Of a stretch of 20,592 nt of DNA, positions 1-7,425 are shown piece by piece. The stretch's first letter is position 1. Each line of letters begins with the position of its first letter. Made by a program: the position numbers and the translations under genes. Under the pieces are notes generated by a model. It did no database searches. It worked only from the letters and a program-made list of their open reading frames with translations, and was not told the DNA's origin. Origin of the DNA: a virus; IMG/VR virus record IMGVR_UViG_3300042449_000200, positions 1 through 20,592 of that record; one strand, 5' to 3'.

Positions 1-376
1 CTTGCAAGATGGTATTCATAGAAGCAGGTGTTACCACGCCATTTTGCGATAGCACACCCGCTACATTCCCACCCGCATCGTAATAAATAGTAGGCGTGCC
101 TTGGATATTAGGCGCTGCGCCCGTTAGTCCGGCTGTGTCTACAGATACCTGTGGAGCACCGTAAGTAGCCTCCATTGCGGCTTGCATTTGTACTTTCTCT
201 GCTTCTTTTTGGCTAAGCCCCGCATCCATTGCGGCGTAGTAAATATCCATCAACCGCATATCTTCTGCTGTTGGCTCGTACCCGCCACCATGCAAGCGCA
301 TAGAGCGTCCACCGACTACGCTACCACGCTGCTGAAATGCGCCTAGCGGCAACATACTATCGTGTTTGTATCTCAT
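1..376 (-). CDS. Partial phage protein of unknown function (N-terminal 125 residues)
   Basis: The frame opens at the ATG ending at 376 and stays open to the left edge, so only the N-terminal 125 residues are seen. The start overlaps the stop of the upstream acetyltransferase gene as ATGA, which suggests translational coupling. The product begins MRYKHDSMLPLGAFQQRG. It has a charged, helix-prone stretch at about residues 35-70 and then a Gly/Ala/Thr-rich part. I see no recognised motif, signal peptide or membrane segment. Its place after terminase and portal in the late direction makes a virion or head-assembly role plausible, but that is inferred from position only. Confidence 0.75.
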   Translation of the reverse strand, partial: MRYKHDSMLPLGAFQQRGSVVGGRSMRLHGGGYEPTAEDMRLMDIYYAAMDAGLSQKEAEKVQMQAAMEATYGAPQVSVDTAGLTGAAPNIQGTPTIYYDAGGNVAGVLSQNGVVTPASMNTILQ

Positions 377-819
377 GCAATCACCTTAGTGAAATTCTTT
401 TCGTAATTCGTGTAGCCTAAAGACTCTATTAAGCCCGTGTGGTCGTGATCTACTTTGCAGCTAATCATCACCCGTTTAACATCGGCATTACGCAATACAT
501 TTTCTGCGTACTTAAACATTCCCTTGCCAATGCCGTTACCCCTGTACTCAGGATCAACGTAATACCAATCCTCTTTTGCTATCCTGTAGCCTTTGTGCCG
601 GATGTGGTCAGCAATAAAGAATCCGATCCATCCGACAAGTTTGCCATCAACTCGGCAAGTAATTAGCCTGTAAGAGTGTTTTGCAACTGAGTACCTGCGC
701 CAATCTATATCTAGCTCGGTATCAGGGAAAGCATTTACTTCCGCATGGTGCTTAATAGCTAGTGGCAATAACTCGTCCACTATGTCCTCAATATGCTCAA
801 CCTTTAGGGATGGCTTCAT
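373..819 (-). CDS. GNAT-family N-acetyltransferase
   Basis: A 148-residue protein with the GNAT fold signature. The acetyl-CoA pyrophosphate-binding motif RGNGIGK lies at residues 93-99, preceded by the beta-strand WYYVDPEY. The C-terminal LIESLGYTNYEKNF resembles the GNAT motif B region. Enzymes of this family move an acetyl group from acetyl-CoA to an amine on a protein or small molecule, and the substrate cannot be read from sequence. Length is normal for a single-domain GNAT. It sits 3 bp after the portal stop and overlaps the next gene by ATGA, so it belongs to the late structural operon. Similar stand-alone acetyltransferases occur beside portal genes in other phages, perhaps modifying virion or host proteins. 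Confidence 0.88.
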   Translation of the reverse strand: MKPSLKVEHIEDIVDELLPLAIKHHAEVNAFPDTELDIDWRRYSVAKHSYRLITCRVDGKLVGWIGFFIADHIRHKGYRIAKEDWYYVDPEYRGNGIGKGMFKYAENVLRNADVKRVMISCKVDHDHTGLIESLGYTNYEKNFTKVIA

Positions 820-822
820 TCC

Positions 823-2898
823 TTATACGCTGCGGATGTTTGCGCTAGTAACAATGCCAGCGCTTAACTCTGCGGCTTTTAGCTGAATCTCAGCCTCTAG
901 CTCACGAGCCTTAAGCGCCATTTGTGCCTCTGTCTTTTCCCGCATTAACTGAATCTCTGCGGCTGCTTTCTCACGCTGCAACTGAATGTCAGCCATAGCC
1001 TTCTGTTGTGCTGCCTGTACATCTGCCTGTGCTTTCTGTTGGGCAATCTGAATCTGTGCTTGTGATTGCTGAATCAGAGCGGCTGTAGTTGGGTCAGGCT
1101 GTGGTTGCTTAGGTTGTGCAAGTTGCGCCTCAATCTCAGGAGTAATCTCCTTAAAGAACTCTGCGCTGTCTGTGAACCCTGCCGCCTCGATAAACCGACC
1201 TAGCGTGCCACGATACTGTCCGACAGATACTAGCGGGTTGTTAGGACCGAACTGCTGCAAGATTGCCTCTTGTTTAGCAAGAACCATCTGCAACATAGTC
1301 ATCTGCTCGGCTTTCGAGCCTGTCCCTAAACCTACCGAAATGTCTACATCGTACTGATTCGACCACTCACGAGGGTCTACAGGCACATACTTGCCACGCA
1401 AACGCATAACAGTAGGCTTGTCCTGATACTTACAAAGTAGCTGTAGGATGCCTTGGAACAGGGTTTTAACGCCTGTCTCGGCAAAGATACGAGCCACTAG
1501 CTCTAGCTTGCCACCTGCCGCAGCGGTAGACGCAGCAACAGCCGCAGCCGTGACATTTTGCAACACATCGGGGTTTAACCCTTGTTGCATATCCGATACG
1601 CCTGTGCGCTTAGCTTGTGCGTCATCCAAGTATTGCAACATTGGAAACGCTTGGGCGATAACGCTTGGCACTTGCATGGGTACGACTGCGTTTGGAGATT
1701 TCATGCGAACCACGCCACCAGGCGTAACGGTCAGCAAGTCATCCAAGTTAACCTGACCCTCTACAGCACCGACTCGGGCGTTGTTAGACAGGTAAAGGTT
1801 ATCTAGCATCTGACGGACAACAGTAGACTTAATCAACTGAATGTCCATACTGCGGTCTGCCAACGATTCACCAAAGAACTTATGTGGAATCGGGATAGGG
1901 CAGAGCGAGTGGAACGGGTTGTAATCTGTTGCTACGTTGCTTAGGATGTCTGAACCTGCGTAGAATATCTGACGCAACTCAGCGATACCGTCACCGTCAT
2001 AGTCTGTCATAAGATAGGCTTCGTACACCTCAATCTCTTGCATACTATGGTCAAGTGATGCCTCTTCGTCCGGCTGCTCACCTCGGCTGTATCGTGCCAA
2101 TCGCTCGTCTGTGAAACTCAGGTCGTTATAAGACGGTAAGTTTTCCACAATCTCAGGGTCAAAGCCCATTGCGATAAGGTCTGAACGTGGCAACAGCTTA
2201 CGATGTGCAACAAACGGACTGTCAGCAATTGATCTTGCACGCTTGCTGATTAGGAACTCTTCGGGCGGCACATTCTCTACCTTGACTGCGCCATGTTGTG
2301 TACGTTTTGAGACAATTACATCATTTGTCTGCATAACGATAGGCTGACCATCCATGCCTATCTCTTCTACTATTGTGGTGTCCTGAGCTACAACCTCACG
2401 GCTACCGTCCGACATTAGGAGCATCAACTCCTCGTCTGTCAGCCCACGGTATTCCTCTTTGGTTACATCTTCCTTGACATCCCAATAGCACTTAACCACG
2501 CCATTCTTTTGCAGGAGAGCGTCTTTAAACCAGTTATGCAGGATCGTAAAGCCTGGGTTCTGCGAGTAAAACACCCAATTACAGTAATCCGTAGCTTGCT
2601 TAGCGCCTTCCTCATCGCCTGGTCCTTTTGGCTCAAAGCGGACAATATCATCCGACTGAGTAAAGACACGCACGAGTTGTGGCAGAGCGCCATCTATAGC
2701 CTCTGCAACCTCACCCGTGACGATCTGACTGCGACCATCTACCTCGTTGCCATACGGCTGACGTAGGTAGTATTCAAGGGCTTTGGTTCTCGCTTCCGTT
2801 GTCTCTGTGTCCAGATACCCGATTGCGTTGTCGATTTCGTTTTCCAGAATCGACTTCAGTTTCCCATCGTCCATACATTTCCTCAAGCGCTTGAACAC
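823..2898 (-). CDS. Portal protein, P22-like
   Basis: A 691-residue product matching the P22 gp1-type portal family. These proteins form the dodecameric ring at the capsid vertex through which terminase pumps DNA. Recognisable parts are the N-terminal region with QIVTGEVAEAIDGALPQLVR (about 59-78) and ALLQKNGVVKCYWD (about 128-141), the central KRTQHGAVKVENVPPEEFLI block, and the PHKFFGESLADRSMDIQLIKS region. From about residue 595 the C-terminus is a long Gln/Ala/Lys/Glu-rich coiled coil, the likely counterpart of the P22 portal barrel. Start: the first ATG is at 2898, but an ATG eight codons later (2874) is also possible. The N-terminus overlaps a 61-aa frame (2774-2959). Located just after TerL in the late direction. 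Confidence 0.95.
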   Translation of the reverse strand: MFKRLRKCMDDGKLKSILENEIDNAIGYLDTETTEARTKALEYYLRQPYGNEVDGRSQIVTGEVAEAIDGALPQLVRVFTQSDDIVRFEPKGPGDEEGAKQATDYCNWVFYSQNPGFTILHNWFKDALLQKNGVVKCYWDVKEDVTKEEYRGLTDEELMLLMSDGSREVVAQDTTIVEEIGMDGQPIVMQTNDVIVSKRTQHGAVKVENVPPEEFLISKRARSIADSPFVAHRKLLPRSDLIAMGFDPEIVENLPSYNDLSFTDERLARYSRGEQPDEEASLDHSMQEIEVYEAYLMTDYDGDGIAELRQIFYAGSDILSNVATDYNPFHSLCPIPIPHKFFGESLADRSMDIQLIKSTVVRQMLDNLYLSNNARVGAVEGQVNLDDLLTVTPGGVVRMKSPNAVVPMQVPSVIAQAFPMLQYLDDAQAKRTGVSDMQQGLNPDVLQNVTAAAVAASTAAAGGKLELVARIFAETGVKTLFQGILQLLCKYQDKPTVMRLRGKYVPVDPREWSNQYDVDISVGLGTGSKAEQMTMLQMVLAKQEAILQQFGPNNPLVSVGQYRGTLGRFIEAAGFTDSAEFFKEITPEIEAQLAQPKQPQPDPTTAALIQQSQAQIQIAQQKAQADVQAAQQKAMADIQLQREKAAAEIQLMREKTEAQMALKARELEAEIQLKAAELSAGIVTSANIRSV

Positions 2899-2959
2899 GC
2901 CTTAATAAATTATCGTACTCTTCACGAGTTACCGGATTGCCTCGGCGTTCTACTAACAT
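2774..2959 (-). CDS. Small coiled-coil ORF between terminase and portal, overlapping the portal start
   Basis: A 61-codon frame whose ATG abuts the TerL stop (2960). Its first 28 residues (MLVERRGNPVTREEYDNLLR and following VQALEE) look like a real short helical protein and fill the only gap between terL and portal. The remaining half lies in an alternative frame of the portal N-terminus, is Arg/Asn-rich and looks non-biological. It may be a genuine short protein with a 125-bp overlap, or only its N-terminus may be conserved, with translation feeding into the portal start. I have not recognised a family with certainty. Confidence 0.5.
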   Translation of the reverse strand: MLVERRGNPVTREEYDNLLRRVQALEEMYGRWETEVDSGKRNRQRNRVSGHRDNGSENQSP

Positions 2960-4231
2960 TTAGACCACCCACTTAGTATTAACAATGATAGGCTTACCCC
3001 ATCCTGAGCCTCGTTCGTCCATACCCACCGCTAAGTAGCGGAAAGCATCTGAACCGTGGCTCGACCAATCGTGCAAAGGCTTGTCGAAAAACACTTGTCT
3101 CTTTTCGTCAAACTCTCGCCTATAGTTACGCAAACAATCCAATCCCTGCTTAACCTGTGGCACATTGAAATAACACCTCGGCAGAAGCCTTCTAACGGCT
3201 TGTATGCCATCATCTACGCCTAGCCTACCCACTACCGTACAGTCTAGCCCAGCCTCTTGTAGAACCTCTAAACGGCTCTTGCCTGTGCCTAGCTCTCTGA
3301 CCTGTACATCGTGCGGCAATAACTGAGGCGCTTTGTGCCATCCTCGATTAGTCAACTCCCGAACGTACCAATCTAGACCTTGCCCATGATTCTCTATGTA
3401 ATCCATGAGCCTTACTTCGTTATTAGCCAACTGAGCGACCCAGATAGATGTACTGTCACCCATGCCCAAGTCCCACGCAACAAATGTCTTGCAAAGGTCA
3501 TCACGCTCTATCTTGTGGTATCTACCCTCTGATTCTAAGCCATTCAAGATTTGACCGTAGTAGCTTCCCTCTACACTTGCTGAGAAACTACACTCGAACT
3601 CTTGGTTGTACTTATCCTCGCCCATCTCACGCTTGGCGGCTTCTAGCTCAGACTCAAGTACAAGTTTGGTCTGGCTCGCCTTAAACTCAAGCATCTTCCA
3701 GTTAGGCTCTACCTCTGCCCTATCCCGCAGGTCTTTAAAGTGGTTCTGACCTTTAGGTGTGCCGATAAACATTGCCCAGCTTTGGGGAGCACGATCCGCT
3801 AAGGCAGGTCTGACAATCTCATTCCATATCTTAGGGTTTTGGTCTGCAATCTCATCTAAGATCACGCCATCAAAATACTGTCCACGCAAGCTATCAGGGT
3901 TATCAGACCCGTATAACTGTATGCGCCTATCCCAAAAGTCTACACGCATCTCGGCAATGTTAGCCTCTGCGCCTAGTGGTCTTGTGTAGTGCAACAAGTA
4001 ATCCCACGCCACCCGCTTAGCCTGAGAGTATGTAGGTGCAATATATGCAAACCTTGGACGCTCTCTATCGCACTCGATAGCAGACTTAATTAGCTGATTG
4101 ATAGCCGATACTGTCTTGCCCATCCTACGATGCGCTACAACCACCACAAAGCGGTTAGACTCCATCGCCTTGTGTATCTCTAACTGTGGCTCTCGTGGTG
4201 CGTAGGGAATTACGATTTCTCGTTCTGCCAC
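2960..4231 (-). CDS. terL: Terminase large subunit (ATPase-nuclease packaging motor)
   Basis: A 423-residue packaging motor. The N-terminal ATPase has Walker A AHRRMGKT at 33-40, Walker B GVILDEIAD at about 122-130 (Glu acting in ATP hydrolysis) and a coupling-motif-like MFIGTPKG at about 164-171. The C-terminal RNase H-like nuclease shows VAWDLGMGDSTS at about 251-262, with a first catalytic Asp, and a terminal Asp in SSHGSDAFRY near residue 395. This is the usual terminase layout and a normal length for shorter TerL proteins. It cuts concatemeric DNA and drives it through the portal encoded immediately downstream. The 22-bp overlap with the small-subunit gene upstream supports the pairing. 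Late gene on the minus strand. Confidence 0.96.
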   Translation of the reverse strand: MAEREIVIPYAPREPQLEIHKAMESNRFVVVVAHRRMGKTVSAINQLIKSAIECDRERPRFAYIAPTYSQAKRVAWDYLLHYTRPLGAEANIAEMRVDFWDRRIQLYGSDNPDSLRGQYFDGVILDEIADQNPKIWNEIVRPALADRAPQSWAMFIGTPKGQNHFKDLRDRAEVEPNWKMLEFKASQTKLVLESELEAAKREMGEDKYNQEFECSFSASVEGSYYGQILNGLESEGRYHKIERDDLCKTFVAWDLGMGDSTSIWVAQLANNEVRLMDYIENHGQGLDWYVRELTNRGWHKAPQLLPHDVQVRELGTGKSRLEVLQEAGLDCTVVGRLGVDDGIQAVRRLLPRCYFNVPQVKQGLDCLRNYRREFDEKRQVFFDKPLHDWSSHGSDAFRYLAVGMDERGSGWGKPIIVNTKWVV

Positions 4232-4500
4232 CGGATTACCGCCTGTATTGGTCCACCATCTTCTCCGCTTACTTGTAGCGGTAGGAGCTTAGGATAAATG
4301 GTTGCCCAAAATGCACGCTCGTTTGTCGGGTCTTCCTGCGCCCATGCTACAAGTCTTTCAGCGCCACCTAGCTTATCAGCGGCAATAGCAATTGCCTCCT
4401 TAGCAGAGGTTGTGGTGCGGTTTAACGCACCCTTTGGTCTACCTTTGCCCGCATTGGGAGGCATACGCTTTTCTGTAACACTACCTATTTTACTGTCCAT
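4210..4500 (-). CDS. terS: Terminase small subunit-like DNA-packaging protein
   Basis: A 96-residue basic protein with GKGRPKGALNRTT at about 19-31, then a helical region (SAKEAIAIAADKLGGAERLVAWAQED) and AFWATIYPKLLPLQV. This arrangement is typical of short phage proteins encoded immediately before terL that are annotated as small terminase subunits. Such proteins recognise the packaging site and recruit TerL. The stop overlaps the terL start by 22 bp. An AGGA-type ribosome-binding site lies 5 nt before the ATG at 4500; an internal ATG at codon 13 is an alternative. The assignment rests on family resemblance and gene order. A catalytic motif is not expected. Confidence 0.75.
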   Translation of the reverse strand: MDSKIGSVTEKRMPPNAGKGRPKGALNRTTTSAKEAIAIAADKLGGAERLVAWAQEDPTNERAFWATIYPKLLPLQVSGEDGGPIQAVIRWQNEKS

Positions 4501-4534
4501 ACGATTCCTAATGGGTCATCGTGTTAAATACAAT

Positions 4535-4825
4535 TTAGCTTTTATTACGCTTTGTAATGGCTTTAGCTTTTGCCTTTGCGTCTACTTTGGAACTTGCACC
4601 CCAAGCGTTTAGACTAAGTAACAATCTAGTAGGTTTACCGTCTTTGTATTCCGGTCCGTCATTACTCCCCATGCGAGCTAAGAACGATGCCCGTCTAGGA
4701 TTGTCACCAGACTTAACTGGAGGCTTAAGGTTCATACCCTCAGCCTTTGCACTAGCCCTACCTTTAGCGTTCAATCCGCCTTTAGGGTTTTGCCCTTCTT
4801 TACGAGCATAGGCTGGAGTTTTCAT
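4535..4825 (-). CDS. Conserved small phage protein, DUF6321-like
   Basis: A 96-residue, very basic protein with an N-terminal block (KTPAYARKEGQNPKGGLNAK), an internal SGDNPRRASFLARMG and a C-terminal TRLLLSLNAWGASSK. This combination recurs in phages of aquatic bacteria and matches what I recall as DUF6321. The function is unknown. The high Lys/Arg/Gly content suggests DNA or capsid-interior association (inference). The ATG at 4825 overlaps the stop of the upstream 47-aa gene as ATGA, so the two are probably translationally coupled. It lies directly upstream of the terminase genes in the late operon. Confidence 0.82.
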   Translation of the reverse strand: MKTPAYARKEGQNPKGGLNAKGRASAKAEGMNLKPPVKSGDNPRRASFLARMGSNDGPEYKDGKPTRLLLSLNAWGASSKVDAKAKAKAITKRNKS

Positions 4826-4965
4826 TTCTTTTTAGCCGTTTTAGCGGCTTTCTTGAAGTCTTTAGCACTAGGTGCTGCCTTGCTACCCACCTTGTTCATC
4901 TTCTCGCCTGATCCGGCTGCAATGCGCTTTTGTTTGGCATTGATATTTGCGTAGAGACCTTTCAT
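4822..4965 (-). CDS. 47-aa Lys/Ala-rich small phage protein
   Basis: A short frame bounded by ATGA overlaps on both sides: its ATG at 4965 with the stop of the Cys-rich gene, and its TGA at 4822-4824 with the next ATG. The product begins MKGLYANINAKQKRIAAGSG and ends AAKTAKKK. It has no Cys and only one short hydrophobic stretch, and it is strongly basic. The pattern MKGLYANI-x-AK-x-x-RIAAGSGEKM appears in other phages next to DUF6321-type proteins (recalled, not searched). Function unknown. The tight coupling makes it a believable gene despite its length. Confidence 0.75.
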   Translation of the reverse strand: MKGLYANINAKQKRIAAGSGEKMNKVGSKAAPSAKDFKKAAKTAKKK

Positions 4966-5402
4966 TCGTCATCTTCCCGTTCGTACTCTACCTTTGCCAT
5001 TGCAACAGTATTGCGCTGTCTTTCGGTAGGAATTTTAGTAATAGGACCGCCGTAAAGCCATGAACGGCACGTTCTGTCAGCCGCACATTTGAACTCGAAC
5101 AACTCGCAATATCCCAAGTCCGCAGCGTCTACGATTGCCTCGTATTCCTCGCCGCCTTCGCCTGAACCCATGCCGTTAACAATACAGTCTAACATTTTAG
5201 GAGTTACGATAAACGCAGCACAGTTACCGCAGCGCATTGTCTTAGCCTCGTCCTCTGTCGTGTTCCATTCTTTAGCACGTTCAGCCCAAAACTCGGTATC
5301 TTCGTAGTCTGGGTTTGCAGGACCGTAGCCTACATTCTTAAATGCCCAATCCCGATTCTTGAGATTTAGCTTTACGTCTTGAGTGGATGCGGGACATTCC
5401 AT
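4962..5402 (-). CDS. Cysteine-rich conserved phage protein, possible metal or Fe-S binder
   Basis: A 146-residue acidic protein with spaced cysteines: C3 (MECPAS), a C-x2-C in RCGNCAAF near residues 58-61, and single or paired Cys in MLDCIV, GYCELFEFKC and RTCRSW. Several are followed by aromatic residues, reminiscent of small metal-binding or HiPIP-like folds. I recall homologous late-operon proteins in phages of aquatic bacteria, always of unknown function. The TAATG junction upstream and ATGA downstream place it in the tightly coupled cassette of small proteins. Zn or Fe-S ligation is inferred from cysteine spacing only. Confidence 0.8.
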   Translation of the reverse strand: MECPASTQDVKLNLKNRDWAFKNVGYGPANPDYEDTEFWAERAKEWNTTEDEAKTMRCGNCAAFIVTPKMLDCIVNGMGSGEGGEEYEAIVDAADLGYCELFEFKCAADRTCRSWLYGGPITKIPTERQRNTVAMAKVEYEREDDE

Positions 5403-5578
5403 TAGTACATCCCCGTCTCTTCTTTCTTTAGCTGCTTTTTGTAGCCATTGCCGGACTTCTTGTCCTCAGCCATGTACTCCTTAGCTACCTTGCTAGGGAT
5501 ACCGACTTTCTTGGCAAACTTAGGGGACTTCGCCGCGGCTTGCATAAACTGCGCTTGGGCTTTTGAGACTGATGGCAT
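5402..5578 (-). CDS. 58-aa basic phage protein with PSVSKAQ-type N-terminus
   Basis: The product begins MPSVSKAQAQFMQAAAKSPK and continues FAKKVGIPSKVAKEYM before a Lys-rich tail. Short proteins and domain tails with MP-S-x-S-K-x-Q-x-x-FM followed by a K(V)GIP-x-x-VAKE-like block are common in tailed phages, usually near head genes. The function is not established. Both ends show one-base TAATG overlaps with neighbours (start at 5578 with the glycosyltransferase stop; stop at 5402-5404 with the next ATG), which strongly supports it being translated. No cysteine or membrane segment is present. Confidence 0.75.
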   Translation of the reverse strand: MPSVSKAQAQFMQAAAKSPKFAKKVGIPSKVAKEYMAEDKKSGNGYKKQLKKEETGMY

Positions 5579-6231
5579 TACTCTTTCTCCTCTATCGCTT
5601 CAGCCATATAGAGGCTGTCGTATATCTTGCGGGTTGATCCCCAAAACTGTTTAGCAAAGATGTGTCCCTCTCCCTTGTATTCCTGACCCGTAAAGTGCCG
5701 TGGGATAAAGTAATGGGATGGGTAGATGGTTAGCCCGTATTGGAAACGCTGCCAAATGTCCGTAAGCCTTTGCGGTCCGACTGTCTGCCAAGCAGGTCTG
5801 TCTGTGACGGTTTGCTCGGCGTGAATATCTTCGATAATTTGTCCAATGAAAGGACTGCTCTTTTGCGCTGCAAGGTAGCCAGCCGCCAATAGTCCAGGGC
5901 GTGCATGCTCATTCTCCCAACAAGTAAACTCGTTAGCTTGCAACATCCAGTCCGGTATGGGCTTGACGCAGATACTATCCGCATCCACCGCAAACCCGCC
6001 ATGCTCGTACAGTATCTCGTACCGCATAAGGTCAGCTACACCGTTTAGCTCTACCTTCCACATATCCTGTAAGTGTTTGGCATTGCGCCACGAGGTCTTT
6101 ACTAAATCCTCGTTGCCCCAAACTTTAATATCCCAATCAGGATTGTGATTGCGCCAAGTATCAATACAATTATCAGGTCGTTTAGATTCATCGCCTACCC
6201 AAACTATGTGTAGTTTCTTAGGTATCACCAT
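5578..6231 (-). CDS. Glycosyltransferase, GT32/OCH1-like (DXD sugar transferase)
   Basis: A 217-residue protein with the hallmarks of GT32-type sugar transferases: an N-terminal IPKKLHIVWVGD strand, the helix DLMRYEILYEHGG (about 67-79), and the metal/nucleotide-sugar-binding DXD in VDADS (82-86). The family transfers a sugar from a nucleotide donor to a glycan or protein acceptor. It follows a second glycosyltransferase gene with a 7-bp overlap, so the two are probably co-translated and may act in sequence. In a phage the likely roles are decorating virion proteins, altering host surface polysaccharide to block superinfection, or modifying DNA bases. The sequence does not choose between these. 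No signal peptide or membrane anchor is seen, so it is cytoplasmic. Confidence 0.85.
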   Translation of the reverse strand: MVIPKKLHIVWVGDESKRPDNCIDTWRNHNPDWDIKVWGNEDLVKTSWRNAKHLQDMWKVELNGVADLMRYEILYEHGGFAVDADSICVKPIPDWMLQANEFTCWENEHARPGLLAAGYLAAQKSSPFIGQIIEDIHAEQTVTDRPAWQTVGPQRLTDIWQRFQYGLTIYPSHYFIPRHFTGQEYKGEGHIFAKQFWGSTRKIYDSLYMAEAIEEKE

Positions 6232-6830
6232 ACACCTTGTCGTTTCATGTCCCGTATTTCCTCCGTCTTGGCTCGTGCGTTAACCGTAGCTAACGAACCA
6301 ACAGGGCGGCTGTAGAAATATCGAGGTGTCATATCAAACTTGACGGATGCACCAGCCTTGCGTAAATCTAACCAAAGCGCCCAATCCTCCCATCCGACAT
6401 TACGGTATGGGTGCTTGAGCAACAATTCTCGTTTTACAGCAGAGGACACAACAAGCGGGTTTTGAGCGTTTATTTCTAAAGCCACGTCCCATGTATAGGG
6501 ATCGGGATTCATGCGCCCACCGCCCTCTATATCAAGCGTAAAGCCTATTATGTCGTGGACACCATCCACACCATCGAAATAGTGTGTGTAAGGTACATCG
6601 TCTATGTCCGAACACGATACATAATCGCCCGTAGCTACTTGGATACCTGCGTTCCTAGCTAGACCTGCGTGCCTAGTCGTATTGATAACGACCCTGTGCT
6701 CTGTGTCTAACGGCCTGTCAGACACGATAATAATCTCAGGTTTACCGGAGATTGCGGTAGCGGCTTGTAGCCATTGCTTACCGTATGTCTCCCAGTAATT
6801 GCCCCAACATATCGTTACGATTGTGTGCAT
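6225..6830 (-). CDS. Glycosyltransferase, GT-A fold (GT2-like)
   Basis: Starting at the ATG at 6830 the protein is 201 residues: MHTIVTICWGNYWETYGKQW, then a Rossmann-like strand EIIIVSDRP, and ARNAGIQVATGDYVSCSDIDD, which combines the GT2 ARN-x-G helix with an acidic SDIDD (DXD-equivalent). The later WEDWALWLDLRKAG resembles the ED acceptor-side motif of GT2 enzymes. I prefer 6830 to an upstream in-frame start at 6866 because GGGGA lies 7 nt before it and the extra residues have no family character. That Shine-Dalgarno sits inside a hairpin followed by a T-run (6831-6854). It pairs with the GT32-like gene. Confidence 0.8.
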   Translation of the reverse strand: MHTIVTICWGNYWETYGKQWLQAATAISGKPEIIIVSDRPLDTEHRVVINTTRHAGLARNAGIQVATGDYVSCSDIDDVPYTHYFDGVDGVHDIIGFTLDIEGGGRMNPDPYTWDVALEINAQNPLVVSSAVKRELLLKHPYRNVGWEDWALWLDLRKAGASVKFDMTPRYFYSRPVGSLATVNARAKTEEIRDMKRQGVW

Positions 6831-6854
6831 AAAAAAATCCCCACAAAAGTGAGG
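6831..6854 (-). terminator. Terminator-like hairpin with U-tract overlapping the GT2 ribosome-binding site
   Basis: On the minus strand CCTCAC-TTTT-GTGGGG forms a 6-bp stem (one G-U) followed immediately by ATTTTTTT. This is the form of a weak intrinsic terminator. The second stem arm contains the GGGGA Shine-Dalgarno of the gene starting at 6830. It could lower transcription from the upstream 52-aa gene or hide the ribosome-binding site when the RNA folds. Confidence 0.5.
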
Positions 6855-6913
6855 ATAAAGAACCAAGGAGATTGAGGCACGTTTTCAGAAAACACTACCC
6901 CGCACAAATGATA

Positions 6914-7072
6914 CTATTTTTTGCTTTTAGGCGCAAGTTGTTTGCATTCTTGTTGTTTTTCAGCAAATACAGACTTGTACAAGTTACCGCCTATTAGGGA
7001 TGGTTTCCTGAGAATCTCCATAGCACCCTGCCGGATCGGTAGTTGGTCGATAGTAAATCCTTTGTATTCCAT
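6914..7072 (-). CDS. 52-aa small phage protein, first gene of the leftward operon
   Basis: The ATG at 7072 is preceded by GGAGA with about 6 nt spacing. The product starts MEYKGFTIDQLPIRQGAMEI and ends with a Lys-rich tail. An in-frame start further upstream (7177) exists but lacks support: the added residues look like non-coding translation and the ribosome-binding site is at 7072. No known domain was recognised. The YKGFTI beginning is common in small phage proteins of unknown role. It is the gene nearest the control region on this strand, so it would be the first translated from a leftward late promoter. Confidence 0.6.
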   Translation of the reverse strand: MEYKGFTIDQLPIRQGAMEILRKPSLIGGNLYKSVFAEKQQECKQLAPKSKK

Positions 7073-7175
7073 TGTTGTCTCCAAAATTAGGTGTGGGTTT
7101 CCATAAAGCAGGATTACGAAATCGAATGGGTGAAGAGTGCGAGCGCCCGCCAAGATGCTCATGTTTTTCATACCC

Positions 7176-7196
7176 ACTAAGCCGCTAACGCTTAGT
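7176..7196. repeat. 7-bp perfect inverted repeat (ACTAAGC/GCTTAGT)
   Basis: ACTAAGC at 7176-7182 and GCTTAGT at 7190-7196 flank CGCTAAC. It lies upstream of the leftward gene at 6914-7072 and could be an operator or an RNA hairpin in the late leader. The loop holds one copy of the CTAAC motif that recurs through this region. Confidence 0.45.
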
Positions 7197-7425
7197 ACCC
7201 ACGCAATGAATGTACCACAGGATAACTAACAGTTTTTACTATCGCTAACCCTAGTATTGTTAGTGTGCATTATTTCTAGTGATAGTACCCCTACCCTTAT
7301 ACCCACCCACCGTAGAGACTGTGGGAAGATATAAATCCTTTACGACAGAACTCTGCTTGTTAGCTAACGGAGAGTCATTCCGCCCACCCCCGAATCCCGA
7401 TAATCTGCGTGCTTACTATCGTTAG
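7185..7425. repeat. Cluster of CTAAC/GTTAG motifs, including a perfect 10-bp palindrome
   Basis: CTAAC occurs at 7185-7189, 7226-7230, 7245-7249 and 7364-7368. Its complement GTTAG occurs at 7259-7263, 7359-7363 and 7421-7425. Two of these form the perfect palindrome GTTAGCTAAC (7359-7368). A longer unit, TTACTATCG-N-TA, is repeated at 7236-7247 and 7413-7424, and TAGTACCC is repeated at 7193-7200 and 7283-7290. Seven copies in 240 bp upstream of the late operon suggest binding sites for a phage regulator (inference). Confidence 0.45.
7238..7286. repeat. Inverted repeat ACTATCGCTA ... TAGTGATAGT
   Basis: Arms at 7238-7247 and 7277-7286 match at 9 of 10 positions. Between them CTAAC (7245-7249) and GTTAG (7259-7263) form a smaller nested pair. 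As RNA this could form a two-level hairpin in the late leader; as DNA it could be a dyad operator. Confidence 0.4.
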
